DNA of 64,000 bases from Azospirillum brasilense (lineage in GTDB: Bacteria; Pseudomonadota; Alphaproteobacteria; Azospirillales; Azospirillaceae), in assembly GCF_003349955.1 (NCBI RefSeq), contig NZ_QLKQ01000030.1, positions 1-64,000 of the forward strand, read 5' to 3'. The position numbers were made by a program, and so were the translations under genes. Positions 35,983-44,764 of the stretch are shown here, in pieces; positions within the stretch are counted from its first letter, which is position 1, and every line of letters starts with the position of its first letter. The notes below the pieces were generated by a model. That model worked only from the letters and a program-made list of their open reading frames with translations. It ran no database searches and was not told where the DNA came from.

Positions 35983-36567
35983 TCATTCCATCCGGCGGAC
36001 GGGGATCACCTCGCCCTGGCAGGCCCCGGCGACCGCTCGCAGCCGCTGCGCCAGGACACGCTCCCGCGCGCAGGCCTCCTCGCACAGGGCCCGCATCTCG
36101 GCGATGCTCGGCCGCCACTTCTTCGTCCGGCGCCACGCCCGCGCCGCCGCGTCGATGGCCCAGACCGGAAATTCGCCGAGATCCTCGACCCAGTCCATGG
36201 CCACCAGCTGCTCGACGTCAGGCGTCAAGCCCTTGGCCGGGAAATGCGACAGCAAAGCCAGCACACGGCCGAGCAGACGGTCGGGCTCGGCCGGAGCCAG
36301 GATGGAATCCTCCAGCTCGTTCAGCATCCGCCGCGCCATGGCGGCTTGCCGGGCCGAAAGGGTCGCCGGTGGAAACCAGGTTTCCTGAAGCCCTTCGAAA
36401 CCGTTGTCGCCGAAGCGCGGGCGGTGTTCCAGGTGACCGGTGGTCAGGACCTCCCGCAACGCCTCCGGGAAGGCGGCGACGAGGAGCCGCGAACGCTCGG
36501 CCGGCGCCATCGTCGGATCGAAGGGCAACGGGGACCGTTCGGGCAGGGGCATCACAGCGACGGACAT
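35983..36567 (-). CDS. Conserved hypothetical protein of the replication module
   Basis: This 194-aa soluble protein is of no family I recognise with certainty. The C-terminal part (EFPVWAIDAAARAW, RTKKWRPSIAEMRALCEEA) resembles the tail of phage-type replisome organisers or helicase-loader proteins, and the next gene ends in a similar manner. It lies between the parA promoter and the wHTH gene, is encoded on the same strand as both, and starts 10 nt after the latter stops. A helper role in replication is inference. Confidence 0.65.
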   Translation of the reverse strand: MSVAVMPLPERSPLPFDPTMAPAERSRLLVAAFPEALREVLTTGHLEHRPRFGDNGFEGLQETWFPPATLSARQAAMARRMLNELEDSILAPAEPDRLLGRVLALLSHFPAKGLTPDVEQLVAMDWVEDLGEFPVWAIDAAARAWRRTKKWRPSIAEMRALCEEACARERVLAQRLRAVAGACQGEVIPVRRME

Positions 36568-36577
36568 CGGGACCTCC

Positions 36578-37417
36578 TCAGAAACGGGGGCGGGTATCGG
36601 GCGGGGTGTTGCGGACGTCCTTCAGGCGGGTGTCCTTCAGACGATCAGCCACGGCCATCCAGGCGTTGACGCGCTGTTCGGCCGCGCTTTGGCGGGCCTG
36701 GCCGACACCGGGGATGGGGCCGGAGATGGCGCCTGAAGCGGGTGGGGCGGTTTTGTCCGCAGGGGCCTTGCCGGCCGCCACGTCCTGGGACAGCCAAGCC
36801 CTCCAGGCGGCCGATATGTCGCGGTAGCGATAGCCGTGCGCCTGACAGCGCAGGACGAACCCCTCGACGTGCCGACCGAGGTCGACGGTGCCGAAGCGGC
36901 TTCGGGCCCAGGTGAAATCCCCGGCGGTGGGCATCCAGTCCTCAGGGACATCGCGCACCGGCCCGCGCCCGCCCGAAGCGAGCGAGTCCGGAATCTGTTC
37001 GGGATGGAGCTGTTCCTGACTCGGTGTTGGACAGGGGGCGTTCGCCGGCGAGTCATCCCTGTCATGGTCCCGGACAGGGCGGAGTTGGGGCTGCGACTGT
37101 GATCGGGGCGTGGCCCCGTCCTGGGCGATGCGCAGCCGGTACAGGCAGGACAGCCGGGAGCCGTCGCGGCCGCGGCGGTGCTCGATGCCGACCAGTCCCA
37201 TGTCGTCGAGACGCTGGAGGATGCGGTTGATGGTCGGGCGCGAGCGTTTCAGCTTTGCGGCAAGCGTCGACTGCGACGGCCAGCAGACGCCATTCTCGTC
37301 GGCGAAGGTGGCGAGCGCCGCCAGGACCGCGAATCCGTCGGCGTCGAGATCGGGATGGTCGAGCCACCAGGCGGGGATCTTTCCCCAACGGCTGGCGGTG
37401 TCGGTCGTGCTGGTCAT
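36578..37417 (-). CDS. Winged-helix replication-type protein
   Basis: This protein has 279 aa from ATG 37417; a TTG 5 codons upstream is possible. Residues about 15-100 form a winged helix-turn-helix as in phage replication organisers: IPAWWLDHPDLDADGFAVLAAL, NGVCWPSQSTLAAKLKRSRPT and ILQRLDDMGLVG. A low-complexity linker follows, then a C-terminal WMPTAGDFTWARSRFG segment with a helical tail. It is transcribed away from the iteron region and starts about 100 bp from the first iteron. It may load the replisome at the origin or regulate it. Confidence 0.65.
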   Translation of the reverse strand: MTSTTDTASRWGKIPAWWLDHPDLDADGFAVLAALATFADENGVCWPSQSTLAAKLKRSRPTINRILQRLDDMGLVGIEHRRGRDGSRLSCLYRLRIAQDGATPRSQSQPQLRPVRDHDRDDSPANAPCPTPSQEQLHPEQIPDSLASGGRGPVRDVPEDWMPTAGDFTWARSRFGTVDLGRHVEGFVLRCQAHGYRYRDISAAWRAWLSQDVAAGKAPADKTAPPASGAISGPIPGVGQARQSAAEQRVNAWMAVADRLKDTRLKDVRNTPPDTRPRF

Positions 37418-37519
37418 CCGGGGCTCCGGCAAAAGCGTGAAACCGGCATGGGCCGGCGGTCTTGCGGGCAGGATTCCCCGACGGCACCGGAGTCTCCAAA
37501 GCGCGCCCGTCTCCTATCG

Positions 37520-38089
37520 GCAGGTGGCGGGCGCGTTTGTGGTAGGTGTCAGGCGCGCTTGCGGAGGTCGCAGGCGCGTCTCGTGCAGGCGGCAGGCGCG
37601 GACATGAAGGTCGCAGGCGCGTTTGACGGCGCGAATCGGGACGGACTGAAACGCGCCTGCCACCTACCGAGTCACCGCACCGGCGCCGAGCGCGCCCGTT
37701 CCTGTAGGTCACAGGCGCCTTTGACGGCGTGTTGCAGTAGGACGCAGGCGCGTTCGAATCGCCGGGGGCTATGAAGGCGTCAGGCGCGTTTCGAATCGCC
37801 GGATTCTCTAGGTGGCAGGCGCGTTTCGCGATTGCGGCCTGCCAGTAGGTGTCAGGCGCGCTCGTACCCGATGCCCCGGTTGCAGCCGGAGCGGGACTCC
37901 GGTCGGCCACGGTTGTGCTTCGCAGCCGATGACCGGTCGGCCACCACCCGGCCTTGCCGAGGGACGGATGCCCGATTCGCAGCCAAGCCGGGCCGCCATC
38001 CGACAAACGCGCCTGGCACCTACTGCTTGCGCGCCTGTCGCCTCATGGAAGCGCGCCTGACACCTACCGGATGCGCGCCTGACACCTAT
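37520..38089. other. Iteron-type replication origin (15 iterons)
   Basis: Fifteen degenerate copies of TAGGTGTCAGGCGCGTTTG were located. Forward copies start at 37520, 37543, 37564, 37586, 37607, 37705, 37738, 37774, 37809 and 37846. Inverted copies start at 37649, 38004, 38026, 38049 and 38071. The first five and the last four are phased at 21-23 bp (two turns), and 37705-37846 at 33-37 bp (about three turns). A 140-bp spacer (37865-38003) carries CCGGTCGGCCAC twice (37899, 37933). The initiator gene follows at 38168. No clear DnaA box or AT-rich melting tract was found within it. Confidence 0.9.
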
Positions 38090-38167
38090 GGAACCGTGCG
38101 CGACGTCGTTGCGTTGGACGGCGGAAGCGGCATAGGCTTGGTGTTCAGGATTGCGGAGAGGCACCAG

Positions 38168-39466
38168 ATGTCGGGGCAGATCGTCGTCAAGCAGCGCCGT
38201 ACGGAGACGCAGGGGCAGACTCTCCAGGGCACGCTGTTCGAGCACATCGACGCCACCACGGGCCGGCGGCACAGCGTCAACATGGTCTCCCTGTACGATC
38301 TGGCCCCGAAATACGTGTTCGACAGCCCCGAATCGAAGGCCAACGGACAGGCGGCGCACAATCTGGAGCCCAGGGACCCCGCGGCCCAGGACGACCGCCT
38401 GCCGATGATCCACCGCCAGTTCTCCTTCGCCGACCAGATCTACCACCTCACGGTCGTGCCGGCGCGCATCCAGCGCCGGGTGAAGGGCAGGGATGGCCGT
38501 TTCGTCCGCGATTCCAGCGGAGCCCACGTGGTGGAGGAGATCGACGCCTATCCGGGCGAGCGCGAACAGATCATCGAGGACGTGATCCGCAAGCTGGCCT
38601 CGGACCCGGCGCGCCTGTCGGTGGACAACGGAGAGGCGATCCTGCGCTTCTCCCTCTACGAGATCTGGCAGGAACTGCGCTCCGTCCGGCACACCCTCAG
38701 CATTCCCGAGATCAAGGAAGCGCTGATGGTCATGCGGCGCTGCACGATCCAGATCGAGCGCCGCGGTCGCCGCAAGGTGATGATGGACTCCGGCATTTTC
38801 GCCGGCCTCGGGCTGCGGCAGCGTCCCAACGAGACGGACGACGCCGATGACGCGTCGATTCTCGATGACGAGAGCGGCGATGCGGAAACCTTCGTGCAGT
38901 TCAACATGATGCTGCGCGAGGCGATCCGCCGCGTCGACTGGCATTCGATCTCCTACGAAGCCCTGATGAAGATCCGCAACCCGTTCTCGCGCTGGCTGTT
39001 CAAGCGCATCGCCGAGACGTTGCGGCAGGACCCCTCGCAGTCGGTCGTGCCGATCACCGCCCGCGACATCATCCGTGATTCCGGTATGGCGGAATGGTCG
39101 CGGTTCCGCGACATGCGGCTGCGGATTCATGATGTCGTCAAGGCGCTCGCCGATACCCAGATCGGGGCGCTCGACCGCATCGAGATCGAAGAGATCAAGG
39201 AAGGGCGGAAGTACGTCGACGTCGAGTACAACCTCTACCCCTCGCAGTCCTTCCTCGACCAGATCCGTCGCGCGGTCGCCGAGCGCTCGGTCAACGAGCG
39301 CGAACTCACCCTGGTGGTCAACAACGACGACCTCGATGAAGCCGGTCGTCCCAAGCGCTTCGTTCCCGTCTCCCCGGAAACCGCCAGCCAGAGCCGCCGC
39401 CGCCGCCGGGCCGCGCTGCCGAAGGGAAGCGACGGGCAGATGCCTCTGCTCGACATCGTCAAGTAA
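38168..39466 (+). CDS. Replication initiator protein (iteron-binding Rep)
   Basis: This 432-aa basic protein is directly downstream of the iterons, with GGAGAGG at 38155-38161 before ATG 38168. Features fit a plasmid Rep with tandem winged helices: RQFSFADQIYHLTVVPARIQ, ILRFSLYEIWQEL, LSIPEIKEALMVMRRC, MKIRNPFSRWLFKRIAETL, and the basic tail SRRRRRAALPKG. An acidic loop (NETDDADDASILDDESGD) lies mid-protein. The open frame continues upstream through the iterons to 37832, but that stretch is repeat DNA and was excluded. The four inverted iterons in front probably also serve as its autorepression operator. Confidence 0.88.
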   Translation: MSGQIVVKQRRTETQGQTLQGTLFEHIDATTGRRHSVNMVSLYDLAPKYVFDSPESKANGQAAHNLEPRDPAAQDDRLPMIHRQFSFADQIYHLTVVPARIQRRVKGRDGRFVRDSSGAHVVEEIDAYPGEREQIIEDVIRKLASDPARLSVDNGEAILRFSLYEIWQELRSVRHTLSIPEIKEALMVMRRCTIQIERRGRRKVMMDSGIFAGLGLRQRPNETDDADDASILDDESGDAETFVQFNMMLREAIRRVDWHSISYEALMKIRNPFSRWLFKRIAETLRQDPSQSVVPITARDIIRDSGMAEWSRFRDMRLRIHDVVKALADTQIGALDRIEIEEIKEGRKYVDVEYNLYPSQSFLDQIRRAVAERSVNERELTLVVNNDDLDEAGRPKRFVPVSPETASQSRRRRRAALPKGSDGQMPLLDIVK

Positions 39467-39527
39467 GACCGGGGTCAAGTAAGACCGGGTCGGTGTGGCG
39501 TCGTCCCGGCTCCGATCCGGCACGGGG

Positions 39528-39884
39528 TCAGGGGAGGCGGGGATCGATGGCGCCCTGGTCCTTCCTGTCCGCATAACGCCGCATGTTTTCCGGATCGAAG
39601 ATGACCTTGGCGGCCTCGCGGAAGGTCTCCTTCTCATTCATGCCGTCCTCGTCGAAGAAGGACATCACGCGCTCGATGAACCACATCTGGTCGATCCGCA
39701 GCACCTGCGCGAGTTTCGGCGCGGTGTAGAGCGGCACGCGCGAGCGCTTCTTTTCGATCATCGTGATGAAGTTGGAATTCTTGTAACCAATGAGGCCGGC
39801 GAGTTGAACTTGCGAAAGCCCCAGTTCCTCACGGCGTTCGCGAACGATATCGCCCGGATGGGTGAGATGCCTCAAGTCGGCCAT
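39528..39884 (-). CDS. XRE-family transcriptional regulator
   Basis: This 118-aa small DNA-binding protein has a helix-turn-helix at residues about 12-45: IVRERREELGLSQVQLAG, LIGYKNSNFITMIEKKRSR. The C-terminal part is acidic and helical. ATG 39884 begins at the conserved MADLRHLTHPGD; longer starts (39946, 40016) run through the upstream inverted repeat and were rejected. It is convergent with rep and may regulate itself and perhaps replicon functions. Confidence 0.82.
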   Translation of the reverse strand: MADLRHLTHPGDIVRERREELGLSQVQLAGLIGYKNSNFITMIEKKRSRVPLYTAPKLAQVLRIDQMWFIERVMSFFDEDGMNEKETFREAAKVIFDPENMRRYADRKDQGAIDPRLP

Positions 39885-39917
39885 GATTTCTGCTCTCAGG
39901 GTTGGAGTGCGCCTCAG

Positions 39918-39946
39918 TGAGCGCTTCGTAACTAAGTATGCGCTCA
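39918..39946 (-). promoter_or_regulatory. Inverted repeat upstream of the XRE regulator
   Basis: TGAGCGC (39918-39924) and GCGCTCA (39940-39946) are perfect inverted half-sites with centres 22 bp apart, 34 bp upstream of the regulator ATG. Two half-sites on one DNA face fit a dimeric XRE repressor acting on its own gene. Confidence 0.6.
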
Positions 39947-40199
39947 TGAGAGGCGCTTTCAACATCAAAAAGCGGTCGTCAGGGGACGTTGGCGCACAAA
40001 TCGGCGGGAGCCGCACCGTCCCCGCCGCGTATCGTTGGCGCCGCCGGGACGACGTGTGGATATCGGGAAACGCCGTCTGCGAGCAGACCCGGCGGGAGGA
40101 GGCAAAATTTTCGCACCATTAAAGGGTGCAACGTCGGCCGCTCTATGATAGGTTTGTATTCCTTGTATGAGACGCTTGTTCATAGAGAGGCTGAAAATT

Positions 40200-40406
40200 A
40201 TGACTGTGAACCTCGAATCCGCTTCAGCCACCCTCCCGACCGTCATTGTCGAGGCCGTTCGCCTGCACCTGATCGCCGCCGGAGTGATCGCTCCGGACCA
40301 CCCGTTCGACATCGGATCGGCCCTGGATGGCGCCGACGAGACCGGCGTCAGCCTGGGGCACATGGCGCAGCAGATCGCCATCTTCGGTGCCGGCCTGTAT
40401 GAGTGA
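40200..40406 (+). CDS. Small conserved-type hypothetical protein
   Basis: This 68-aa protein starts at ATG 40200, preceded by AGAGAGG at 40184-40190. It has no membrane segment or signal and reads as mostly helical (LPTVIVEAVRLHLIAAGVI), with a C-terminal GVSLGHMAQQIAIFGAGLYE. I do not recognise the family. It stands alone, 315 bp from the XRE gene and convergent with the PepSY gene (40 bp gap). The 230 bp upstream hold a GCACC...GGTGC mini-hairpin (40113-40129). Confidence 0.65.
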   Translation: MTVNLESASATLPTVIVEAVRLHLIAAGVIAPDHPFDIGSALDGADETGVSLGHMAQQIAIFGAGLYE

Positions 40407-40446
40407 GCCGGCAGGGCGCGACGGTCGGGCCGCGCCCCTTTTCCGG

Positions 40447-41991
40447 TCACGACGCGGGCGCCGATGCCGAGGGCAGCGGCCGGTCGCTGCGCCGGCGCGC
40501 CCCGCGGAAGCGGCGCCGGGCCAGCAGCGCGAACAGGCCGCCCGTCGCCAGGGCGGTCAGGTCGATGCCGGCCACACCCCACAGCCCGCGCGCCAGCGTC
40601 ACCCCGAGATGGGCGTTGCTGGTCAGGGCGTTCATCAGCGGCAGGGCGGCCCACAGCAGAGCCGCCACCGCCAGCTGCTCGCCCCAGGCGCGCTGGACGC
40701 CGCGCAGCGCCGGGTGCAAGGCCGTGAGAAACCACGCGGCGAAGAAGGCGAGGGCCTCGAAGGTCTCCCGGCCGGCCAGCCCGGCGGGCAGCAGCCGGTT
40801 GGCCCAGAAATAGGCGGCGATGGCGATGGGCAGCCCGACCATCACCGCCAGATTGGCGCCATCGGCCAGACGCAGCCCGAAGGACGGGGTCGCCTCCCGC
40901 TTGCGCCGCTTGATGATCCAATAGACCTGCCCGGTGCCGATCATCGCGGTGCCGGCCAGCCCGCACAGGATCATCGCCAGCCGCAGCGGCGTGTCGGCGA
41001 AGCGCATCATGTGCAGGCCGTAGGCGCCGGCCCGCGTCGCCGCCGCTCCGCCCGTCCCCTCCCAGACCGTGCGCACTGCGCCGGTCGTGCCGTCGAACAG
41101 GATGGCTTCCGGCGTGATCACCACCCGGTCGGAATCGGTGCGCTTGAGAAGGATGGTGGCGGCGGCGTCGCCCGGGTTGTCGATGACGATCCATCCCGGC
41201 CGTCCGCCGTCCCACCGCCGCGCCGCCTCCGCCAGCAGCGGTTCGATGGCGGTGAGCGGGGCGGCCCGTCCCGCGGCGGCCGTCGGCGGTGGCTCGGCGT
41301 AAACGGCGGTGTTGAAGGCCGCCGGCCGGTCGCCGAAGGCCGCCTGCAGGCCCCAGGGCATGTAGAGCAGCATCAGCGGCACCATCCCGGTCACGGTGAT
41401 CAGCGCGTGGTAGGGCAGCACGATGATGCCCAGGGCGTTGTGGACGTCCATCCACAGCCGCGTGCGCGACCGTCCGGGGCGGAAGGCGAAGAAGTCCCAG
41501 AAGACCCGCCGGTGGATGACGAAGCCGGTGATCAGCGCCACCAGCAGGGCCACCCCGGCGGCGCCGATCAGATAGCGTCCCACCAGGCCGGGAACGCGCA
41601 GGTCGAAGTGGAAGTAATAGAGGAAATCGCCGCCGAAGGTCGCCCGCGCCTGCAAGGGGCGCCCGTCCGGCTCCAGCGCCAATTTGCGGAAGGCGGGCTG
41701 TATCCCCGGCGGGTTGTAGACGTAGACCTGGGTGGCGGTCCGCCGCTCGTCGGGCATGGTGATCAGCCAGCGCCGCGCCTGCGGCGCCTCGCGCCACAGG
41801 CTGGCGATCGCCGCCGCCGCCGCGTCGGGGCTGTTGGTCGCCTCGACCCGCTCTGGCTGCATCCAGCGGGTGATCTCGAAGCGGGCGTAGGCGGTGGTGC
41901 CGGTCAGGAAGACGCAGAACAGCAGCCAGCCGACCACCAGCCCGCCCCAATTGTGCAGCCACGTCATCGACAGGCGGAAACTGCCGTTCAT
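40447..41991 (-). CDS. PepSY-associated TM-helix protein (iron-regulated membrane reductase-like)
   Basis: This 514-aa inner-membrane protein has an N-terminal helix with WLHNWGGLVVGWLLFCVFLTGTTAY in overlapping parts, a periplasmic PepSY-type region (DEFYYFHFDLR-like GGDFLYYFHFDLRVPG), an RLWMDVHNALGIIVLPYHALI helix with paired histidines, and three or four C-terminal helices. Relatives sit beside TonB siderophore receptors and are thought to reduce or release iron from ferric siderophores. ATG 41991 overlaps the DUF3649 stop (ATGA). Confidence 0.88.
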   Translation of the reverse strand: MNGSFRLSMTWLHNWGGLVVGWLLFCVFLTGTTAYARFEITRWMQPERVEATNSPDAAAAAIASLWREAPQARRWLITMPDERRTATQVYVYNPPGIQPAFRKLALEPDGRPLQARATFGGDFLYYFHFDLRVPGLVGRYLIGAAGVALLVALITGFVIHRRVFWDFFAFRPGRSRTRLWMDVHNALGIIVLPYHALITVTGMVPLMLLYMPWGLQAAFGDRPAAFNTAVYAEPPPTAAAGRAAPLTAIEPLLAEAARRWDGGRPGWIVIDNPGDAAATILLKRTDSDRVVITPEAILFDGTTGAVRTVWEGTGGAAATRAGAYGLHMMRFADTPLRLAMILCGLAGTAMIGTGQVYWIIKRRKREATPSFGLRLADGANLAVMVGLPIAIAAYFWANRLLPAGLAGRETFEALAFFAAWFLTALHPALRGVQRAWGEQLAVAALLWAALPLMNALTSNAHLGVTLARGLWGVAGIDLTALATGGLFALLARRRFRGARRRSDRPLPSASAPAS

Positions 41992-42278
41992 ACCCCGGTT
42001 CCCGTCATGCTTTTCAACAGTGAGACCGCCGCCCAAATTGCCGCCGTCAGGCCGGCGGTCCAGGCCAGGGCGCGCCGGGCGCTGGCCGCGGCGAAGACCA
42101 TCACCACGGTCAGGACGCAGGGCAGCAGCGCCGTCATGGTGGCGGTCAGCACCGCCTCCGCCCGGTCCTGCACGGCCGGCAGCGCCAGCGACAGCGCCGC
42201 CGCCGTTCCCGCCGCCAGGGCGTAGCCGCCGCCGACGGCGGTCACGACCCGCAGCGCGATCTCGGTCTTTCGCCTCAC
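41988..42278 (-). CDS. DUF3649-type small membrane protein
   Basis: This 96-aa protein has three predicted membrane segments (about 9-30, 44-65, 71-88). GTG 42278 overlaps the receptor gene stop (GTGA), and its own stop overlaps the PepSY gene start. The receptor-DUF3649-PepSY order recurs in iron-siderophore loci of proteobacteria. Function unknown, probably part of inner-membrane iron handling. Confidence 0.8.
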   Translation of the reverse strand: MRRKTEIALRVVTAVGGGYALAAGTAAALSLALPAVQDRAEAVLTATMTALLPCVLTVVMVFAAASARRALAWTAGLTAAIWAAVSLLKSMTGTGV

Positions 42279-44764
42279 CAGGAATACTTCAGCGAGCCGA
42301 TCACGGTGCGGCGCAGGCCGTAATAGCAGTTGGTCGCCCGCGAGCAGGCCGCGACATACTCCTTGTCGAAGAGGTTGCTGGCGTTGATCGCCGCCTGAAT
42401 GCCCTGAAGCTGCGGGTTCAGATAGGACAGGTCGTAGCGCAGGGCGGCGTCGACCAGCGTGTGGGCCGGCACCTTGAAGCTGTTGGCCGGATCGCCGTAG
42501 GTGAAGCCGACGTAGCGCAGACCGACGCCGCCGCCCAGGCCGGCCAGCGGGCCGTCCTGCACCGTGTAGTCGCCCCAGGCCGAGGCCGAATGGGTCGGCA
42601 CGGCGACCGGCCGCTTGCCGCGGTCGGCGCCGTTGCTCTTGGTCACCTCGGCGTCGAGGAAGGTGTAGCTGGCCACCGCGTTCAGCCCGTCGGCGAGGCT
42701 GACGCGCGCCTCCGCCTCGAAGCCGCGCGAACGGACCTCGCCGGTCTGGATGTTGTAGTTGGTGTGCAGCGGGTCGGCGGTGGTGACGTTCTGCTGGGTG
42801 ATGGTGAAGGCCGACAGGGTGAACAGGCTGCGGGAGCCCGGCGGCTCGTATTTCAGCCCGGCCTCGTACTGCTGGCCGGTGGTCGGCTCGAACGGGTTGC
42901 CGTGGAAATCGCTGCCGGAGGTCGGTTCGAAGGATTCCGAATAGCTGGCGTAGGGCGCCAAGCCGTTGTCGAACAGGTAGAGCGCGCCGACACGGCCGGT
43001 GAAGGCGTCGTCCTGCTGCGACGTCCGCGCCTGGTTCAGCCGGTTGCGCTGCTGCGTCTGTGCCCAGTCCTTGCGCCCGCCCAGCAGGACGGCCAGCCCG
43101 CCCCACTTGATCTGGTCCTGGGCGTAGACGCCGGTCTGGGTGATGCGGGTGGCGGTGCTCTGGTAGATCGGCGGGGTGGCGATCGGCAGCCCGTAGACCG
43201 GGTTGAACAGGTCGAGGTTCGGCGCCGCCGCCTGCCCGCGCAGCGTGTCGCTGCGCAGCCGCTGGTGATCAATGCCGGCCAGCACGGTGTGGCGCAGCGG
43301 CCCGGTGTCGACCTTCACCTGGACCTGGTTGTCGACGGTCAGGTCGTAGGCGCGCTCGCGGGCCGAGAAGGTGGTGCGCCGCGTGGTGCGCTGGTCGGGC
43401 AGCAGGCCGGACGCGTAGACCTGCTTGAGGTCGAGGTCGTTGTGCAGGTAGCGGGCGTTCTGGCGCACCGTCCAGCGCTCGTCGAACCGGTGTTCGAAGC
43501 GGTAGCCGATGCTCATGGTCTTGCGGTCCCAGTCGTTGAAGTTGGGATCGCCCGTGAAGAGCTTGGTCGGCAGTTTGCCGTTGGGGTTGGGCAGCACCGT
43601 GCCCTGGGCCGGCAGGTAGTTCAGCGGCGAATCGTCGTAATTGTCGCGCTGGTAGAGGCCGATCAGGGTCAGGCTGGTGTCGTCGGTCGGCCGGAAGGTC
43701 ACGGTCGGGGCGGCGGCCAGCCGGCGGCGCTCCGCGATGTCGGTCTGGGTGTCGCTGTCCAGCGCGACGCCGGCGAAGCGGTAGGAGAGCCGGCCGTCGC
43801 CGGTCGCGTCGCCGCCGATGTCCAGCGCGGCCTGCTTGCGGCCCTGGTTGCCGGTTTGCAGCAGGATTTCATGCCGGGCGTCGGGGGAGGGCTGCTTGGT
43901 CACCATGTTGACCAGACCGCCGGGGCTGGTCTGCCCGAACAGCACCGAGGCCGGGCCCTTCAGCACCTCGACCCGCTCGAACAGGTAGGGGTCGATGCCG
44001 GAGGTCAGGAAGCCGCTGCCCTTCATCCGCAGCCCGTCGAGATACTCGTTGAAGGACACGCCGGTGGTGCCGTTGCCGCCGAAGCCGCGCACCGAGATGC
44101 CGTCGCCGCCGAAGGAGGAGGAACCGCCGTTGCGGGCGGTGGTGACGCCGGAGGTGTAGTTCAGGACGTCGGCCAGACTGCGCGCCGCCTGGGCGTCCAT
44201 CTGGTCGCGGGTGACGACGGAGATCGACTGCGGCGTTTCAAGGATCGGCGTGTCGGTCTTGGTGGCGGTGGCGCTCTGGCGGGCGGCGTAGCCCATGACC
44301 GGGCCGGTCGCCCGCTCGCGCGTGCCCTCGACGGTCACCGGGTCCAGCACCGTCTCGCCGGCTTGCTGCCGCGACAGCACGGCGCGGCCGGGGCCGGTCA
44401 TCTGGTACGACACGCCGGTGCCGGACAGCAGGCGGCGCAGCGCCTCGTCGGCGCTCATGGTTCCCGACACGCCGGGCGAGGTCAGGCCGCGCGCCACCTC
44501 GGCCGGGAAGCCGACCTCCCAGCCGCTGGCCGTGCTGAAGGCGTTTAGGGCCGTCACCAGCCCCTGCGGGGCGATGTCGAAGCGCTGCCCCGCCGCTTGT
44601 CCAGACGCTTGGGCCACCTGCCCGCCGGTCGTCGCCGGCGCCGCCAGGGCGGTGCTTCCCGCCGCCACACCCAAACCGGCCACCGCCGACGACAGCAGCG
44701 CCGCCCGCAGCAGGGCCGTCCCCCGACGCCCCCGCGCACCCCGATCCATCATCCCCGCACCCAT
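42275..44764 (-). CDS. TonB-dependent siderophore receptor with N-terminal signalling (STN) domain
   Basis: This outer-membrane receptor of 829 aa has a signal peptide ending near STALAA (about residue 40), an STN domain (FDIAPQGLVTALNAFSTASGWEV, DEALRRLLSGTGVSYQM; about 60-135), a plug (LETPQSISVVTRDQMDAQ, ISVRGFGGNG, VEVLKGPASVLFGQTSPGGLVN) and a 22-strand barrel ending in YYGLRRTVIGSLKYSW. The CSRATNCYYG segment before the last strand is FhuE/FpvA-like. The STN domain and adjacent fecI and fecR indicate cell-surface signalling. ATG 44764 was chosen; 44752 is possible. The siderophore is unknown. Confidence 0.94.
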   Translation of the reverse strand: MGAGMMDRGARGRRGTALLRAALLSSAVAGLGVAAGSTALAAPATTGGQVAQASGQAAGQRFDIAPQGLVTALNAFSTASGWEVGFPAEVARGLTSPGVSGTMSADEALRRLLSGTGVSYQMTGPGRAVLSRQQAGETVLDPVTVEGTRERATGPVMGYAARQSATATKTDTPILETPQSISVVTRDQMDAQAARSLADVLNYTSGVTTARNGGSSSFGGDGISVRGFGGNGTTGVSFNEYLDGLRMKGSGFLTSGIDPYLFERVEVLKGPASVLFGQTSPGGLVNMVTKQPSPDARHEILLQTGNQGRKQAALDIGGDATGDGRLSYRFAGVALDSDTQTDIAERRRLAAAPTVTFRPTDDTSLTLIGLYQRDNYDDSPLNYLPAQGTVLPNPNGKLPTKLFTGDPNFNDWDRKTMSIGYRFEHRFDERWTVRQNARYLHNDLDLKQVYASGLLPDQRTTRRTTFSARERAYDLTVDNQVQVKVDTGPLRHTVLAGIDHQRLRSDTLRGQAAAPNLDLFNPVYGLPIATPPIYQSTATRITQTGVYAQDQIKWGGLAVLLGGRKDWAQTQQRNRLNQARTSQQDDAFTGRVGALYLFDNGLAPYASYSESFEPTSGSDFHGNPFEPTTGQQYEAGLKYEPPGSRSLFTLSAFTITQQNVTTADPLHTNYNIQTGEVRSRGFEAEARVSLADGLNAVASYTFLDAEVTKSNGADRGKRPVAVPTHSASAWGDYTVQDGPLAGLGGGVGLRYVGFTYGDPANSFKVPAHTLVDAALRYDLSYLNPQLQGIQAAINASNLFDKEYVAACSRATNCYYGLRRTVIGSLKYSW

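Noticed and set aside
37520-38089. CRISPR array
   Set aside because: The repeats are degenerate, about 19 bp, occur in both orientations and have short irregular spacings; they sit upstream of a rep gene, so they are iterons.
37832-38167. N-terminal extension of the Rep reading frame
   Set aside because: It runs through iterons and spacer DNA; a good ribosome-binding site precedes ATG 38168.
39528-40406. Classical toxin-antitoxin pair
   Set aside because: The XRE gene and the small ORF are on opposite strands, 315 bp apart, and the small protein has no toxin motif.
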